A stretch of DNA of 64,000 nt from RUG11690 sp045616665 (GTDB lineage: Bacteria; Bacteroidota; Bacteroidia; Bacteroidales; WCHB1-69), in assembly GCA_045616665.1 (NCBI GenBank), contig JAZLHE010000056.1, forward strand, positions 1 through 64,000, read 5' to 3'. The notes beneath the pieces were generated by a model. The model worked only from the letters and a program-made list of their open reading frames with translations. It was not told the DNA's origin and ran no database searches. Position 1 is the first letter of the stretch. Each line of letters opens with the position of its first letter. Of this stretch, positions 9,156 through 18,736 are shown piece by piece. The position numbers and the translations under genes are program-made.

Positions 9156-11666
9156 ATGCGTACTTACTTTGCCGACGTTTTACTACCCCTACCCTTACCA
9201 AGGCTTTTTACCTATCGTGTCCCTCAAGAATTAAATGACAGTGTCACTTGGGGAATACGGGTGGTTGTTCCTTTCGGCAAAAGCAAGATATACTCCGGCT
9301 TGGTGCTAAACGTCCACGAAAACGCACCCCAGCAAGTCAATATTAAATACATATTAGAGGTCATTGACAATCAATCCATCGTCTCAAAACAGCAAATTGC
9401 CTTGTGGCAATGGATTTCCAAATACTATATGTGCGGGCTCGGAGAGGTGATGGCCGCCGCCTTCCCCTCCGCCCTTAAACTCGCCAGCGAAACCAAAATC
9501 CAACTCAGTCCAACATTCGACGGAGACTTGTCCATCTTGAATGACAAAGAACTCAAACTGGTAGAAGCCCTGTCTTATCACCCCATCATGACCATTGATG
9601 AAGTATCAAAAACAATTGATATTCAAAAAGTTATACCTATCATCAAGTCATTGGTGGAAAAAGACATCATCATCACGGATGAGGAAATCCGAGATTCATA
9701 TAAACCCAAAACCGAATCCTTCATCAGTCTGGCAGAACCATATTGCAACGATGAAGCTACGGTAATGTCTTTGCTGGACAGTTTGGGAGCTTCTAAAAAA
9801 ACCGCCAAACAGCAAGATGTGCTGCTTGCTTTTTTAATGCAGACGAAATCCAACGATAACACTGCAAAATTCAATCTGAAAGCAAGCGTAAAAAAATCGG
9901 ATTTGGTGAAAAACACCGACATTTCACAGGCACGGCTGCAAACTTTGATTGACAAGCATATTTTCATACAAGAAAATATCGTCACCAGCCGATTAAAATC
10001 CTTTGATTCGCAGGCAAGCCCTGCCGATATACAACTGTCTTCGCCACAAGAGACAGCGATGAAAGAGATTCTGCATCAATTTCAAGACCACGAAACGGTA
10101 TTACTGCACGGCATCACGGGAAGCGGCAAGACAGAAATCTATATCAAACTAATTGACAAAGTTTTATCGGAAGGAAAACAAGTTCTGTATCTGCTTCCGG
10201 AAATTGCCTTGACCTCACAAATTGTCAATCGTTTACGCAAATTTTTTGGTGACAAAGTGGGAGTTTATCACTCTCGTTTCAATGAATATGAACGCGTGGA
10301 AATTTGGAATCGCGTGTTAAGTCAAGGCGACACCCAAAACCTCAGCGACAAATACCAACTGATTTTGGGTGCCCGATCCGCTTTACTGTTGCCCTATAAC
10401 AATTTAGGCTTGATCATTGTTGATGAGGAACACGACGGTTCCTATAAGCAAGCGGATCCGGCTCCTCGCTATCACGCCCGCGACTGTTCCGTTGTCTTAG
10501 GAAAATTGCATCAGTGCAAAGTCTTGCTCGGAACCGCCACTCCCTCTATTGAAAGTTACTACAACGCGCAACAGGGCAAATACGGCTTAGTCAATCTCAC
10601 ACAGCGCTTTGCGCAAAGCACCTTGCCCGAAATTTGGGTGGTTGACATTCCTAAAAGCAACCGCCAAAAAAAGATGAACGGACATTTTTCGCAGTTTCTC
10701 ATCGACCAAATGACGGAGGCCTTAGCCAAACACGAACAAATAATCCTGTTTCAAAATCGTCGCGGTTATTCCCTTAGAATGTACTGCAACACCTGTCAAA
10801 GTATGCCTACCTGCATTCATTGCGACGTTTCGCTTACTTACCACAAACACAGCAATTTGCTCAAGTGCCACTACTGCGGCTATGCCATTCCCGTCCCCGC
10901 GACCTGCCCCCAATGCAACAGCACGGACATTGAAATGCGGGGATTCGGCACCGAAAAAATAGAGGATTCCTTGGCAGAATTATTTCCTGACAGCGTCATT
11001 GCCCGAATGGACCTGGACACCACCCGATCAAAAAACGCATATCAAAAAATCATTTCTGATTTTGAAGCACATAAAACCGACATTTTAGTCGGCACCCAAA
11101 TGGTAACCAAAGGATTAGATTTCGACCGCGTGAGTGTGGTGGGCATCCTTAATGCGGACAATCTGCTGTCCTACCCTGAATTTAGAGCATTTGAAAAAGC
11201 GTTTCAAATTATGTCGCAAGTGAGTGGCCGTGCCGGCAGAAAAGAAATTCCGGGAAAAGTTATCATTCAAACCTACCAACCCAACCATCCGGCCCTGAAT
11301 TATGTGGTCAGCAACGACTACTATAGTATGTACACGCAGCAAATTAATGAGCGAAAGCAATTTAACTTTCCTCCCTTCTGCCGTCTCGTCAAAATCACAT
11401 TGAAAAATGCCAACAGCGATCTTGTCAACGAAGCCGCATCAGCATTGACACCTTTACTAAGAACGGCTTTCCCCCAACGTGTTTTAGGTCCTGAATGGCC
11501 ATTGGTTTCTAAAATTCAAAATTATTACCTCAAAGATTTCTGGATTAAGTTGAACAAAGATAATCAATTGGAAAACAACAAGTTAACACTCTATAAAATT
11601 CTTCAGGAATTTCAAGAAAATTACCAGTTCAAAAGCGTGCGGCTGGTCGTCAACGTTGATGCCTAA
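9156..11666 (+). CDS. priA: Primosomal protein N' (PriA helicase)
   Basis: This 836-residue superfamily 2 DNA helicase reloads the replisome at stalled forks. The 3'-DNA-binding domain covers about residues 1-100. The helicase core has Walker A GITGSGKTEIY and a DEEH box (VDEEHDGSYKQ). The PriA-specific zinc site follows, with paired Cys motifs CNTC, CIHC, CHYC and CPQC. Motifs GTQMVTKGLDF and the QVSGRAGR loop close the helicase region. An in-frame TTG at 9150 would add two residues, but the ATG at 9156 is the likelier start. It lies directly downstream of gapA. The 3' end is 2 bases from the convergent GSCFA gene, with no visible terminator between them. Confidence 0.95.
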   Translation: MRTYFADVLLPLPLPRLFTYRVPQELNDSVTWGIRVVVPFGKSKIYSGLVLNVHENAPQQVNIKYILEVIDNQSIVSKQQIALWQWISKYYMCGLGEVMAAAFPSALKLASETKIQLSPTFDGDLSILNDKELKLVEALSYHPIMTIDEVSKTIDIQKVIPIIKSLVEKDIIITDEEIRDSYKPKTESFISLAEPYCNDEATVMSLLDSLGASKKTAKQQDVLLAFLMQTKSNDNTAKFNLKASVKKSDLVKNTDISQARLQTLIDKHIFIQENIVTSRLKSFDSQASPADIQLSSPQETAMKEILHQFQDHETVLLHGITGSGKTEIYIKLIDKVLSEGKQVLYLLPEIALTSQIVNRLRKFFGDKVGVYHSRFNEYERVEIWNRVLSQGDTQNLSDKYQLILGARSALLLPYNNLGLIIVDEEHDGSYKQADPAPRYHARDCSVVLGKLHQCKVLLGTATPSIESYYNAQQGKYGLVNLTQRFAQSTLPEIWVVDIPKSNRQKKMNGHFSQFLIDQMTEALAKHEQIILFQNRRGYSLRMYCNTCQSMPTCIHCDVSLTYHKHSNLLKCHYCGYAIPVPATCPQCNSTDIEMRGFGTEKIEDSLAELFPDSVIARMDLDTTRSKNAYQKIISDFEAHKTDILVGTQMVTKGLDFDRVSVVGILNADNLLSYPEFRAFEKAFQIMSQVSGRAGRKEIPGKVIIQTYQPNHPALNYVVSNDYYSMYTQQINERKQFNFPPFCRLVKITLKNANSDLVNEAASALTPLLRTAFPQRVLGPEWPLVSKIQNYYLKDFWIKLNKDNQLENNKLTLYKILQEFQENYQFKSVRLVVNVDA

Positions 11667-11668
11667 TA

Positions 11669-12526
11669 CTACATTAACGGGATGTGTCCTTTGAGTTTAT
11701 TTTCCTTGATCACTTCTTTCACCTTATTCATCGTGGTTTTAGAAAAAAATGCCTCGCTTAATTTTTCGCTAATGTAAGTCACTGCCGAAGCGGAAGGATG
11801 GCAAAGATCATCGGCGTAAAAACGATAATCCCTTAAATCATCCTGCAAAATTTCATACGAGGGGAAATAAAATCTGCTTTCATCATCAACAAGCTGATTT
11901 ACTGACAGATGTAATATCGATTTACTGATTTGACTGGCGTGAAATCCGTCGCCTAAATGCCGCACCGGACTAACGGTAAATATTATTTTCAATTGAGGAT
12001 TGAAATCTTTCAATTCTTGAAATAAATCTCGATAAAGCACTACAATCTGCTCGATAGACAAACAAATTTTCTCAAAACGGGAAGCGAGAATTTTATGGCA
12101 ATTCGCCACAATCATATCACGTTCAATCAAGCGATAACAATAGGCTGTTCCGAAAGTCAGAAACAAGAAATCCGCCTGCCTCAATGCCTCGTGAGCCTGG
12201 TGCAATCCTTCGTGTATCTGACGTAAAAAATTATCTTTATTGACATTGGAGAAATGACCGTGGTGAGCATAACTGATCCATTTTTCATTGACAAAATCAA
12301 TATATTTTTCACCGAATAAATCAGGATTGATGCTCATTTCCAAAGCATTGGCGATAGAAACTGGATTAAACAGCGTTCCAAAAGGATTGGAACAACAAGT
12401 AAAATTCAAGTTTTGGAAAAACTGCCCAATATGATCTGAAAAACACGAACCCAACAACATCAACTTATGATTATAATTGATGTCGAACGGATATTTAGGA
12501 GTTGGTATTTCGGTTCTGAAATTCAT
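11669..12526 (-). CDS. GSCFA family protein (SGNH-like)
   Basis: This 285-residue protein has the signature LLGSCFSDHIG near residue 30, which gives the GSCFA family its name. The family is related to SGNH esterase/lipase folds, and its substrate is unknown. A second block, FLTFGTAYCYR, and a late DDLCHPS motif (Asp/His) fit an SGNH-type catalytic arrangement. No signal peptide is seen, so it is probably cytoplasmic. Its start follows the pcrA stop by 2 bases, so it depends on pcrA transcription and perhaps translational coupling. The family call is firm; the reaction is not known. Confidence 0.85.
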   Translation of the reverse strand: MNFRTEIPTPKYPFDINYNHKLMLLGSCFSDHIGQFFQNLNFTCCSNPFGTLFNPVSIANALEMSINPDLFGEKYIDFVNEKWISYAHHGHFSNVNKDNFLRQIHEGLHQAHEALRQADFLFLTFGTAYCYRLIERDMIVANCHKILASRFEKICLSIEQIVVLYRDLFQELKDFNPQLKIIFTVSPVRHLGDGFHASQISKSILHLSVNQLVDDESRFYFPSYEILQDDLRDYRFYADDLCHPSASAVTYISEKLSEAFFSKTTMNKVKEVIKENKLKGHIPLM

Positions 12527-12528
12527 AT

Positions 12529-14868
12529 TTATTTAGGGATAATCAGTTTGGCGAACTTGAGCATTAACGTTTTGTTTCCGACGGTATCGAAAGCGACAAG
12601 GGCTTTTTTTTCATTGCCGCTGCCTTCGGTGGATATTACAATTCCATAGCCGAACTTGCCATGATATACCCGTTTATTGACAACAATTTGATCGAACGTG
12701 GCCAATTCGCCGATTTGCGCCAATTCTGCTTCGGTTTTCGTCTGCACTGTCGGCTTAGGAACCACCGGACGAGATGACGGAGAATACGGATTGGTACGGA
12801 CCGTATAAGAACGGTTTTTGGCGAACGAAGGCGTTTCGGGCATAGAAAACGAACCTTTTCCTGCCGATGCCTTTCGCGTGGTATTTAAGTATTTTTCGGG
12901 AATTTCATCCAAGAAACGACTATGTTCGGCAAATTGCAGAGAACCAAACTTATATCGGGTTTCCGCATAAGTAAGCATCACCCGTTTTCTGGCACGTGTC
13001 AGCGCCACATAAAACAAGCGGCGCTCCTCTTCCAATTCCTTTCGCGTATTGACACAAAGAGAAGACGGAAAAAGATTTTCCTCCAAACCCGCCACAAAGA
13101 CATAATCAAATTCAAGACCTTTAGCCGCATGAATGGTCATCATTTTCACTTTATCCTCAGTATCATCCTTTTCATCATCATCACTCAACAAAGAAACCGT
13201 TTCCAAATAATGGTCCAATGACGGGAAATACGTACTGATAAGTTCTCCAGTAGCCTCGTTGAAGGAGGATTCGGGCTCACGCTCGGTAAAAGCCTTGATA
13301 GAATCGAGCAATTCTTCGATATTGTCTATTCTGTCTTTATCGGAAGGATCTTCCCGCAATGCACTCACAATGCCCGAAGATTCAGCGATATGCTTAGCCA
13401 AATCGAAAGCATCGGTAGTAGGCAGGAGGGCGGTGTAACTCTGTATTCGCGCCGCAAAATCGGTCATTCTTGCCTTGGTGGGCGCATTCACATCCAAATT
13501 AAAATCATCGGGATGGACCATCACATTCCACATCCGTTCGTGATGTTCTGCGGCACAATTCAGAAGTTTATCCACCGTTGTAGCCCCGATTCCACGCTGC
13601 GGGTAATTAATCACACGCCGCAACGACTCTTCGTCATAATGATTGACCGCCAATCTGAAATAAGCCATTAAATCCTTGATTTCTTTTCTCTTATAGAAAG
13701 AAAGTCCTGCATAAATCTTATACGGAATATGCCGTTTAATCAGCACTTCCTCAATAGCACGCGATTGGGAATTGGTACGATACAGAATGGCAAACTGACT
13801 ATGGGAAGCCTGCTCATTGACCTTGATTTCAAAAATCGCATCCGCAATGGCAAAGGCTTCCTCGGTATCGCTGCCAGTTTTGAGAATATTGATTTTCGAC
13901 CCTTCCGCATTATCTGTCCAGATTTCCTTATACATCTGGTTTTTATTATTCTTGATAATCGCATTGGCCGCATTCACAATCACTTGCGTAGAACGGTAAT
14001 TCTGCTCCAGCTTGATGATTTCGCACGTGGGATAATCCTGCTTGAAATTCAAGATATTTGTAATATCAGCGCCGCGGAAGGAATAAATACTTTGCGCATC
14101 GTCGCCCACCACGCAAATATTTTGGTATGCGGCAGCCAATTTCTTGATAATCAGATATTGGGCAAAATTCGTATCCTGATACTCATCCACTAAAATATAA
14201 CGGAAACGCTGCTGGTATTTATAGAGAACATCCGGAAAATCTCTCAAGAGGACATTCATATAGTACAACAAATCGTCGAAATCCATCGCATTGGCATTTT
14301 TCAGGCGTTGGTTATAACGCATAAAGATGTCGGCAATAAGGGGCTTGCCACTACGGGCGTCGGCCTCGCGGATTTCGGGATTTTTGGCATAATCTTCTTC
14401 CGAAAAAAGACTTGACTTGGCGGAAGAAATACGATTTTGGATATAATTGGCCACATAAATCTTGGGGTCGAGCTGCATTTCCTTCACGATGGACTTGATC
14501 ATATTCTTGGTATCATCGGCATCGTAAACAGTTAGATTCTGGTTATATCCCAAACGGGAACCTTCCACACGGATGATGCGGTAGAAAATAGAGTGGAAAG
14601 TGCCCATCGAAACGGACTTTGCATTACTGTCTCCTACTAACTTAAAAATACGCTCCTTCATTTCGCCGGCCGCCTTGTTGGTAAAAGTCAATGCCAAAAT
14701 TTGAAACGGGCTGATTCCGCGGGTAAGCATATAGGCGATACGATAGGTTAACACGCGGGTTTTGCCCGAACCCGCGCCCGCAATCACCATCACTGGTCCT
14801 TCTATCTGTTTTACAGCACGTTGCTGCGCATCATTGAGTTGCGATAACAATTCTTCTTCCTGATTCAT
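12529..14868 (-). CDS. pcrA: UvrD/PcrA-type ATP-dependent 3'-5' DNA helicase
   Basis: This 779-residue superfamily 1 helicase acts in repair and removal of protein-DNA blocks. Visible motifs in order are Walker A AGAGSGKTRVL near residue 35, GTFHSIFYRIIR, the Walker B region VDEYQDTN, VVGDDAQSIYSFRGA, LEQNYRST, TIHAAKGLEFDYVFVAG, and the VALTRARKRVMLTYA motif VI. The C-terminal tail (YHGKFGYGIVISTEG) looks like the Tudor-like RNA polymerase-binding fold of PcrA. Length is typical. A minus-strand TAAGTTTG at 14889-14896 is the promoter, and the GSCFA gene is cotranscribed downstream. Confidence 0.94.
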   Translation of the reverse strand: MNQEEELLSQLNDAQQRAVKQIEGPVMVIAGAGSGKTRVLTYRIAYMLTRGISPFQILALTFTNKAAGEMKERIFKLVGDSNAKSVSMGTFHSIFYRIIRVEGSRLGYNQNLTVYDADDTKNMIKSIVKEMQLDPKIYVANYIQNRISSAKSSLFSEEDYAKNPEIREADARSGKPLIADIFMRYNQRLKNANAMDFDDLLYYMNVLLRDFPDVLYKYQQRFRYILVDEYQDTNFAQYLIIKKLAAAYQNICVVGDDAQSIYSFRGADITNILNFKQDYPTCEIIKLEQNYRSTQVIVNAANAIIKNNKNQMYKEIWTDNAEGSKINILKTGSDTEEAFAIADAIFEIKVNEQASHSQFAILYRTNSQSRAIEEVLIKRHIPYKIYAGLSFYKRKEIKDLMAYFRLAVNHYDEESLRRVINYPQRGIGATTVDKLLNCAAEHHERMWNVMVHPDDFNLDVNAPTKARMTDFAARIQSYTALLPTTDAFDLAKHIAESSGIVSALREDPSDKDRIDNIEELLDSIKAFTEREPESSFNEATGELISTYFPSLDHYLETVSLLSDDDEKDDTEDKVKMMTIHAAKGLEFDYVFVAGLEENLFPSSLCVNTRKELEEERRLFYVALTRARKRVMLTYAETRYKFGSLQFAEHSRFLDEIPEKYLNTTRKASAGKGSFSMPETPSFAKNRSYTVRTNPYSPSSRPVVPKPTVQTKTEAELAQIGELATFDQIVVNKRVYHGKFGYGIVISTEGSGNEKKALVAFDTVGNKTLMLKFAKLIIPK

Positions 14869-14888
14869 GCCTCAAATTTTTAAGACTG

Positions 14889-14896
14889 CAAACTTA
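14889..14896 (-). promoter_or_regulatory. Promoter -7 element of pcrA
   Basis: The minus strand reads TAAGTTTG 21 bases before the pcrA start. A divergent plus-strand element, TATTTTTG at 14943-14950, serves the lipoprotein cluster. Confidence 0.5.
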
Positions 14897-14942
14897 CACA
14901 AAAGTTTTGAGATTTTTATGTTGGACAAATAGAAATTATTTG

Positions 14943-15038
14943 TATTTTTGCACGATAATAATACTATTGAATTTAGATTATTACAACTTTATATTTTTGT
15001 ATCAAGAACTGATTAATGGGTTCACCAATTCCTGATAC
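14943..15038 (+). promoter_or_regulatory. Promoter region and hairpin leader of the lipoprotein triplet
   Basis: Two candidate -7 boxes TATTTTTG occur at 14943-14950 and near 14992-14999. The leader contains a hairpin with closing arms GTATCA and TGATAC around 14999-15038. Whether the hairpin regulates anything is unknown. Confidence 0.4.
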
Positions 15039-15068
15039 CATATTAACCTATCGAGCCCACAAAAAAAC

Positions 15069-16241
15069 ATGAAAAAAATCAAATTACTCACGTTGACATG
15101 CCTCCTGCTGTCTGTGGTTTTTATGTCTTGTAAAAAAGACGATCCCAAAAAAGAAGATCCTGACACACCAACTTCAGAGGAAACCGTCTATATTATGGGC
15201 ACATACGGATCTGAATCTTTTCTCCTGACGAATGACAAACTAAGCTTCTTTAACAACGATAAAGGAGATTTTGGCGCGCTTGACATGGCGATTGCAGACA
15301 ACGGCGACGTCTATGTTGCAGGAGAGGTTCAAAGTGCAGCAGCAGGCATGCAGCCAAAATCACTGTTATTCAAAAACGGCGTTCCATGCTATGAATACTA
15401 CTTTGATTACGCCTCATTTTGCAACATTGCGATTGAAGACAATGGCAAGGTGGTCCTTGCGGGATTGCATCTTTCTGATCAAGTTAGACCCGCCGTTTGG
15501 GACGGTACCACCGCTACAAATTTACCTCTTCCCGCCGGAAACGATGTAAATGAATGGTTCATTACAACAATGGATTATAAGGATGGTCACGAACTCATTG
15601 CCGGTTATTATGTAAATACTAATAGTCAATACGTTCCGGCAGTGTGGGTAGATCGTCAGCTCGTAAATGTGGATCCCATGAACGGCGCTTCAACTATAGT
15701 TGATGCCGGCACACTGATCAATGGTACCAATTTCAAAATTGCAGGTCGTTATTTAAATGAAGAAGGAAACTACATGGCATACGAATACGATAGTCAATCT
15801 GGCACAGGCACCCGAATCCCTTATCAGTGGGAAGGCTCAAATGTCAGCATGGCCTACGGAATAGTCAATTCTTACAAGTGGAATAAAACCGAAGCGGAAG
15901 GAAGCCGCAGTAACTATTCTTTAATAACTGAAATTTTCCAACATTACGTTCCTGATCCTACAACCGGAGAGCAAATCATAGACACTTGTTATGGAGGATT
16001 TTATGTGGTGAAAGACGGTAGCGTTATGCCACAAACGATGTACAGATACCCACAAACCAACACCATCAGCTCTATCATCGACATGTCAATCAATTCCAAA
16101 AACCAGCTTTATCTGGTGGGAAGTTTCTATACCCTTCATGAGGGCATCAAGCCTGCCTATTGGATAGATGGCGTACGCCACGTTATTGATCTTGAAAAAG
16201 GCGTTGCTTCTAAAATCATCATTAAACCAGCACAAAAATAA
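15069..16241 (+). CDS. Tandem lipoprotein 1 of 3, propeller-like
   Basis: This 390-residue predicted lipoprotein has a hydrophobic signal ending VVFMSC, with the acceptor Cys near residue 21, followed by KKDDPKKED. That K/D-rich stretch resembles the surface-export signal of Bacteroidetes lipoproteins. The mature part has repeated units of the form DNG-D-VYVAGE, PAVWDGT and PAVWVDRQLV, about 50 residues apart, which suggests a beta-propeller. No catalytic motif is visible and I do not recognise the family. It is the first of three adjacent paralogues with almost identical first 60 and last 70 residues; the middles differ. Spacing to the next copy is 9 bases. Confidence 0.75.
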   Translation: MKKIKLLTLTCLLLSVVFMSCKKDDPKKEDPDTPTSEETVYIMGTYGSESFLLTNDKLSFFNNDKGDFGALDMAIADNGDVYVAGEVQSAAAGMQPKSLLFKNGVPCYEYYFDYASFCNIAIEDNGKVVLAGLHLSDQVRPAVWDGTTATNLPLPAGNDVNEWFITTMDYKDGHELIAGYYVNTNSQYVPAVWVDRQLVNVDPMNGASTIVDAGTLINGTNFKIAGRYLNEEGNYMAYEYDSQSGTGTRIPYQWEGSNVSMAYGIVNSYKWNKTEAEGSRSNYSLITEIFQHYVPDPTTGEQIIDTCYGGFYVVKDGSVMPQTMYRYPQTNTISSIIDMSINSKNQLYLVGSFYTLHEGIKPAYWIDGVRHVIDLEKGVASKIIIKPAQK

Positions 16242-16250
16242 TAATACACT

Positions 16251-17417
16251 ATGAAAAAAATCAAATTACTTACCTTGACATGCCTCTTGCTGTCAGTGGT
16301 TTTTATGTCTTGTAAAAAAGACGATCCCAAAAAAGAAGATCCTGATACACCAACTTCAGAAGAAACCGTCTATATTATGGGCACATACGGATCTGAATCT
16401 TTTCTCCTGACGAATGACAAACTAAGCTTTTTCGACAATAATATAGGAAGATTTGGCGCACTTGACATGGCGGTTGCAGACAACGGCGATGTCTATGTTG
16501 CAGGAGAAGTAAAAGCATTGTCGATAAGTTCCCCATCATCACTGTTATTCAAAAACGGCGTACCTTGCTATGAATATGTCTTTGATCACGCTTCATTTTG
16601 CGGCATTGCGATTGAAGACAATGGCAAGATTGTTCTTGCAGGTTTGCATTTGTCAGATAAATACAGACCCGCCGTGTGGGACGGTACTACCGCGACAGAT
16701 TTGCCTCTTTCTGGTGAAAGCAACATCAATGAATGGCACGTTACATCTATAGATTATAAGGATGGTCACGAACTCATTGTTGGTTTCTCTTTGAATTTGG
16801 ATGGCAAATACAATCCATTAGTGTGGGTAGATCGCCAGTTTGTAAGTGTAGATCCTATGAACGGTGCTTCGGCAAAAATCTTTTCCGGCACACTGACCAA
16901 TGGCACCAATTTCAAAATCGCAGGTAATTTTTTGGATGAAGAAGGAAACTACACGGCATACGAATACGATAGTCAGACAGGCGGCACTCAAATCAATTAT
17001 CAGTGGGAAAGCTCAAATTTCAGCGTAGTCTATGGAATAGTCAATTCTTACAAGTGGAATAAAACCGAAGCGGAAGGAACCCGCAGTAACTATTCTTTAG
17101 TAACTGAAGATTACGAGCACTACGCGATAAATCCAACAACTGGAGAACCATACATAGACTCTTGTTATGGTGGATTTTATGTGATGAAAGACGGTAGCGT
17201 TATGCCGCAAACGATGTACAGGTACCCACAAACCAACACCATCAGCTCTATCATCGACATGTCAATCAACTCCAAAAACCAGCTTTACCTGGTGGGAAGT
17301 TTCTATGACAATGACGAAGGCATCAAGCCTGCCTATTGGGTGGATGGCGTACGCCACATTATTGATCTTGAAGATGGCGTTGCCTCCAGAATCATCATCA
17401 AACCAGCCCAAAAGTAA
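16251..17417 (+). CDS. Tandem lipoprotein 2 of 3, propeller-like
   Basis: This 388-residue paralogue of the preceding gene shares its lipoprotein signal and acceptor Cys, its K/D-rich linker and its propeller-like repeats. It diverges mainly around residues 68-85, where copy 1 has EVQSAAAGMQPK and this copy has EVKALSISSP, and around residues 150-200. A run near residue 225 (GGTQINYQWESSNFSVV) also differs. The retained open frame and a mix of silent and replacement differences suggest a functional gene, not decay. Function is unknown. It is 9 bases from both neighbours, so the three form one operon. Confidence 0.75.
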   Translation: MKKIKLLTLTCLLLSVVFMSCKKDDPKKEDPDTPTSEETVYIMGTYGSESFLLTNDKLSFFDNNIGRFGALDMAVADNGDVYVAGEVKALSISSPSSLLFKNGVPCYEYVFDHASFCGIAIEDNGKIVLAGLHLSDKYRPAVWDGTTATDLPLSGESNINEWHVTSIDYKDGHELIVGFSLNLDGKYNPLVWVDRQFVSVDPMNGASAKIFSGTLTNGTNFKIAGNFLDEEGNYTAYEYDSQTGGTQINYQWESSNFSVVYGIVNSYKWNKTEAEGTRSNYSLVTEDYEHYAINPTTGEPYIDSCYGGFYVMKDGSVMPQTMYRYPQTNTISSIIDMSINSKNQLYLVGSFYDNDEGIKPAYWVDGVRHIIDLEDGVASRIIIKPAQK

Positions 17418-17426
17418 TAATACATT

Positions 17427-18602
17427 ATGAAAAAAATCAAATTACTCACGTTGACCTGCCTCTTGCTGTCAGTGGTTTTTATGTCCTGTAAAAAAGAAGA
17501 TCCCAAAAAAGAAGATCCTGCTGAACCGACTTCAGAGGAAACCGTTTATATCATGGGAACTTACGGAGTAACCAAGTCATTTCTCCTAACGAATGACAAA
17601 CTAAGCTTCTTTAACAATAATATTGGAGATTTTGGCGCACTTGACATGGCGATTGCCGACAATGGCGACCTCTATGTTGCAGGAGAGGTAGAACCTGACG
17701 ATGATGGTGCGCTTCCATCATCGATGTTATTCAAAAATGGCGTACCTTGCTATGAATATGGCTTTGATTATGCTTCATTTTGCCGCATTGCCATAGAAGA
17801 CAATGGAAAGATTGTCCTTGCGGGATTGCATTTTACTGATCAAATTAGACCCGCTGTGTGGGATGGTACCACCGCGACAAATTTGCCCCTTCCTGCCGGA
17901 AGCAATATTAGTAAATGGTACATTACATCAATGGATTATAGGAATGGTCACGAACTCATTGCGGGTTTCTATGTAAATGCTAATGGAAAGTACGTTCCGG
18001 CAGTATGGGTGGATCGCCAACTTGTAAACGCAGATCCTATGAGCGGTGCTTCAGCAGTTGTCAATTCTGGCACACTCACCAATGGCGCCAATTTCAAAAT
18101 CGCAGGTAATTATTTGGATGAAGACGGAAACTACACGGCATACGAATACGATAGTCAGACAAGTATGGGCACCCGAATCCCTTATCAGTGGGAAGGCTCA
18201 AATGTCAGCATGGCCTACGGAATAGTCAATTCTTCCAAGTGGAATAAAACCGAAGCGGAAGGAGCCGGCAGTATCTATTCTTTAGTAACTGAAGATTACG
18301 AGCACTACGCGATAAGTCCAACAACTGGAGAACCATACATAGACACTTGTTATGGTGGATTTTATGTGGTGAAAGACGGTAGCGTTATGCCGCAAACGAT
18401 GTACAGATACCCACAAACCAACACCATCAGTTCCATCATTGACATGTCAATCAACTCCAAAAACCAACTTTATCTGGTGGGAAGCTTCTATACCATTGAC
18501 GAAGGCATCAAGCCTGCCTATTGGATAGATGGCGTACGCCACGTTATTGATCTTGAAAAAGGCGTTGCTTCTAAAATCATCATTAAACCAGCACAAAAGT
18601 AA
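17427..18602 (+). CDS. Tandem lipoprotein 3 of 3, propeller-like
   Basis: This 391-residue third paralogue begins with the same lipoprotein signal and has KKEDPKKEDPAEP after the Cys. It carries GVTKSF where copies 1 and 2 have GSESF, and EVEPDDDGALPSS in the variable loop. Its C-terminal 70 residues match copy 1 almost exactly, while its segment EDYEHYAI-PTTGEPYID matches copy 2. This mosaic pattern suggests gene conversion between copies. Function is unknown. It is followed by a strong terminator at 18630-18665 that closes the operon. Confidence 0.75.
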   Translation: MKKIKLLTLTCLLLSVVFMSCKKEDPKKEDPAEPTSEETVYIMGTYGVTKSFLLTNDKLSFFNNNIGDFGALDMAIADNGDLYVAGEVEPDDDGALPSSMLFKNGVPCYEYGFDYASFCRIAIEDNGKIVLAGLHFTDQIRPAVWDGTTATNLPLPAGSNISKWYITSMDYRNGHELIAGFYVNANGKYVPAVWVDRQLVNADPMSGASAVVNSGTLTNGANFKIAGNYLDEDGNYTAYEYDSQTSMGTRIPYQWEGSNVSMAYGIVNSSKWNKTEAEGAGSIYSLVTEDYEHYAISPTTGEPYIDTCYGGFYVVKDGSVMPQTMYRYPQTNTISSIIDMSINSKNQLYLVGSFYTIDEGIKPAYWIDGVRHVIDLEKGVASKIIIKPAQK

Positions 18603-18629
18603 TATTTGCAAAGGTTTTATATAAATTTC

Positions 18630-18665
18630 AAAGAGAGGCGGATTATCACGATTCGCCTCTCTTTT
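18630..18665 (+). terminator. Terminator of the lipoprotein triplet
   Basis: AAAGAGAGGCG pairs with CGCCTCTCTTT across a 13-nt loop, with a T run included in the 3' arm. Confidence 0.85.
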
Positions 18666-18736
18666 TGTCAAAAAACATCAAGCTTCGACAAAGAAACAAC
18701 AAAATTTCCGTCTTGGATTTCTTTGTCCGACAGGCA

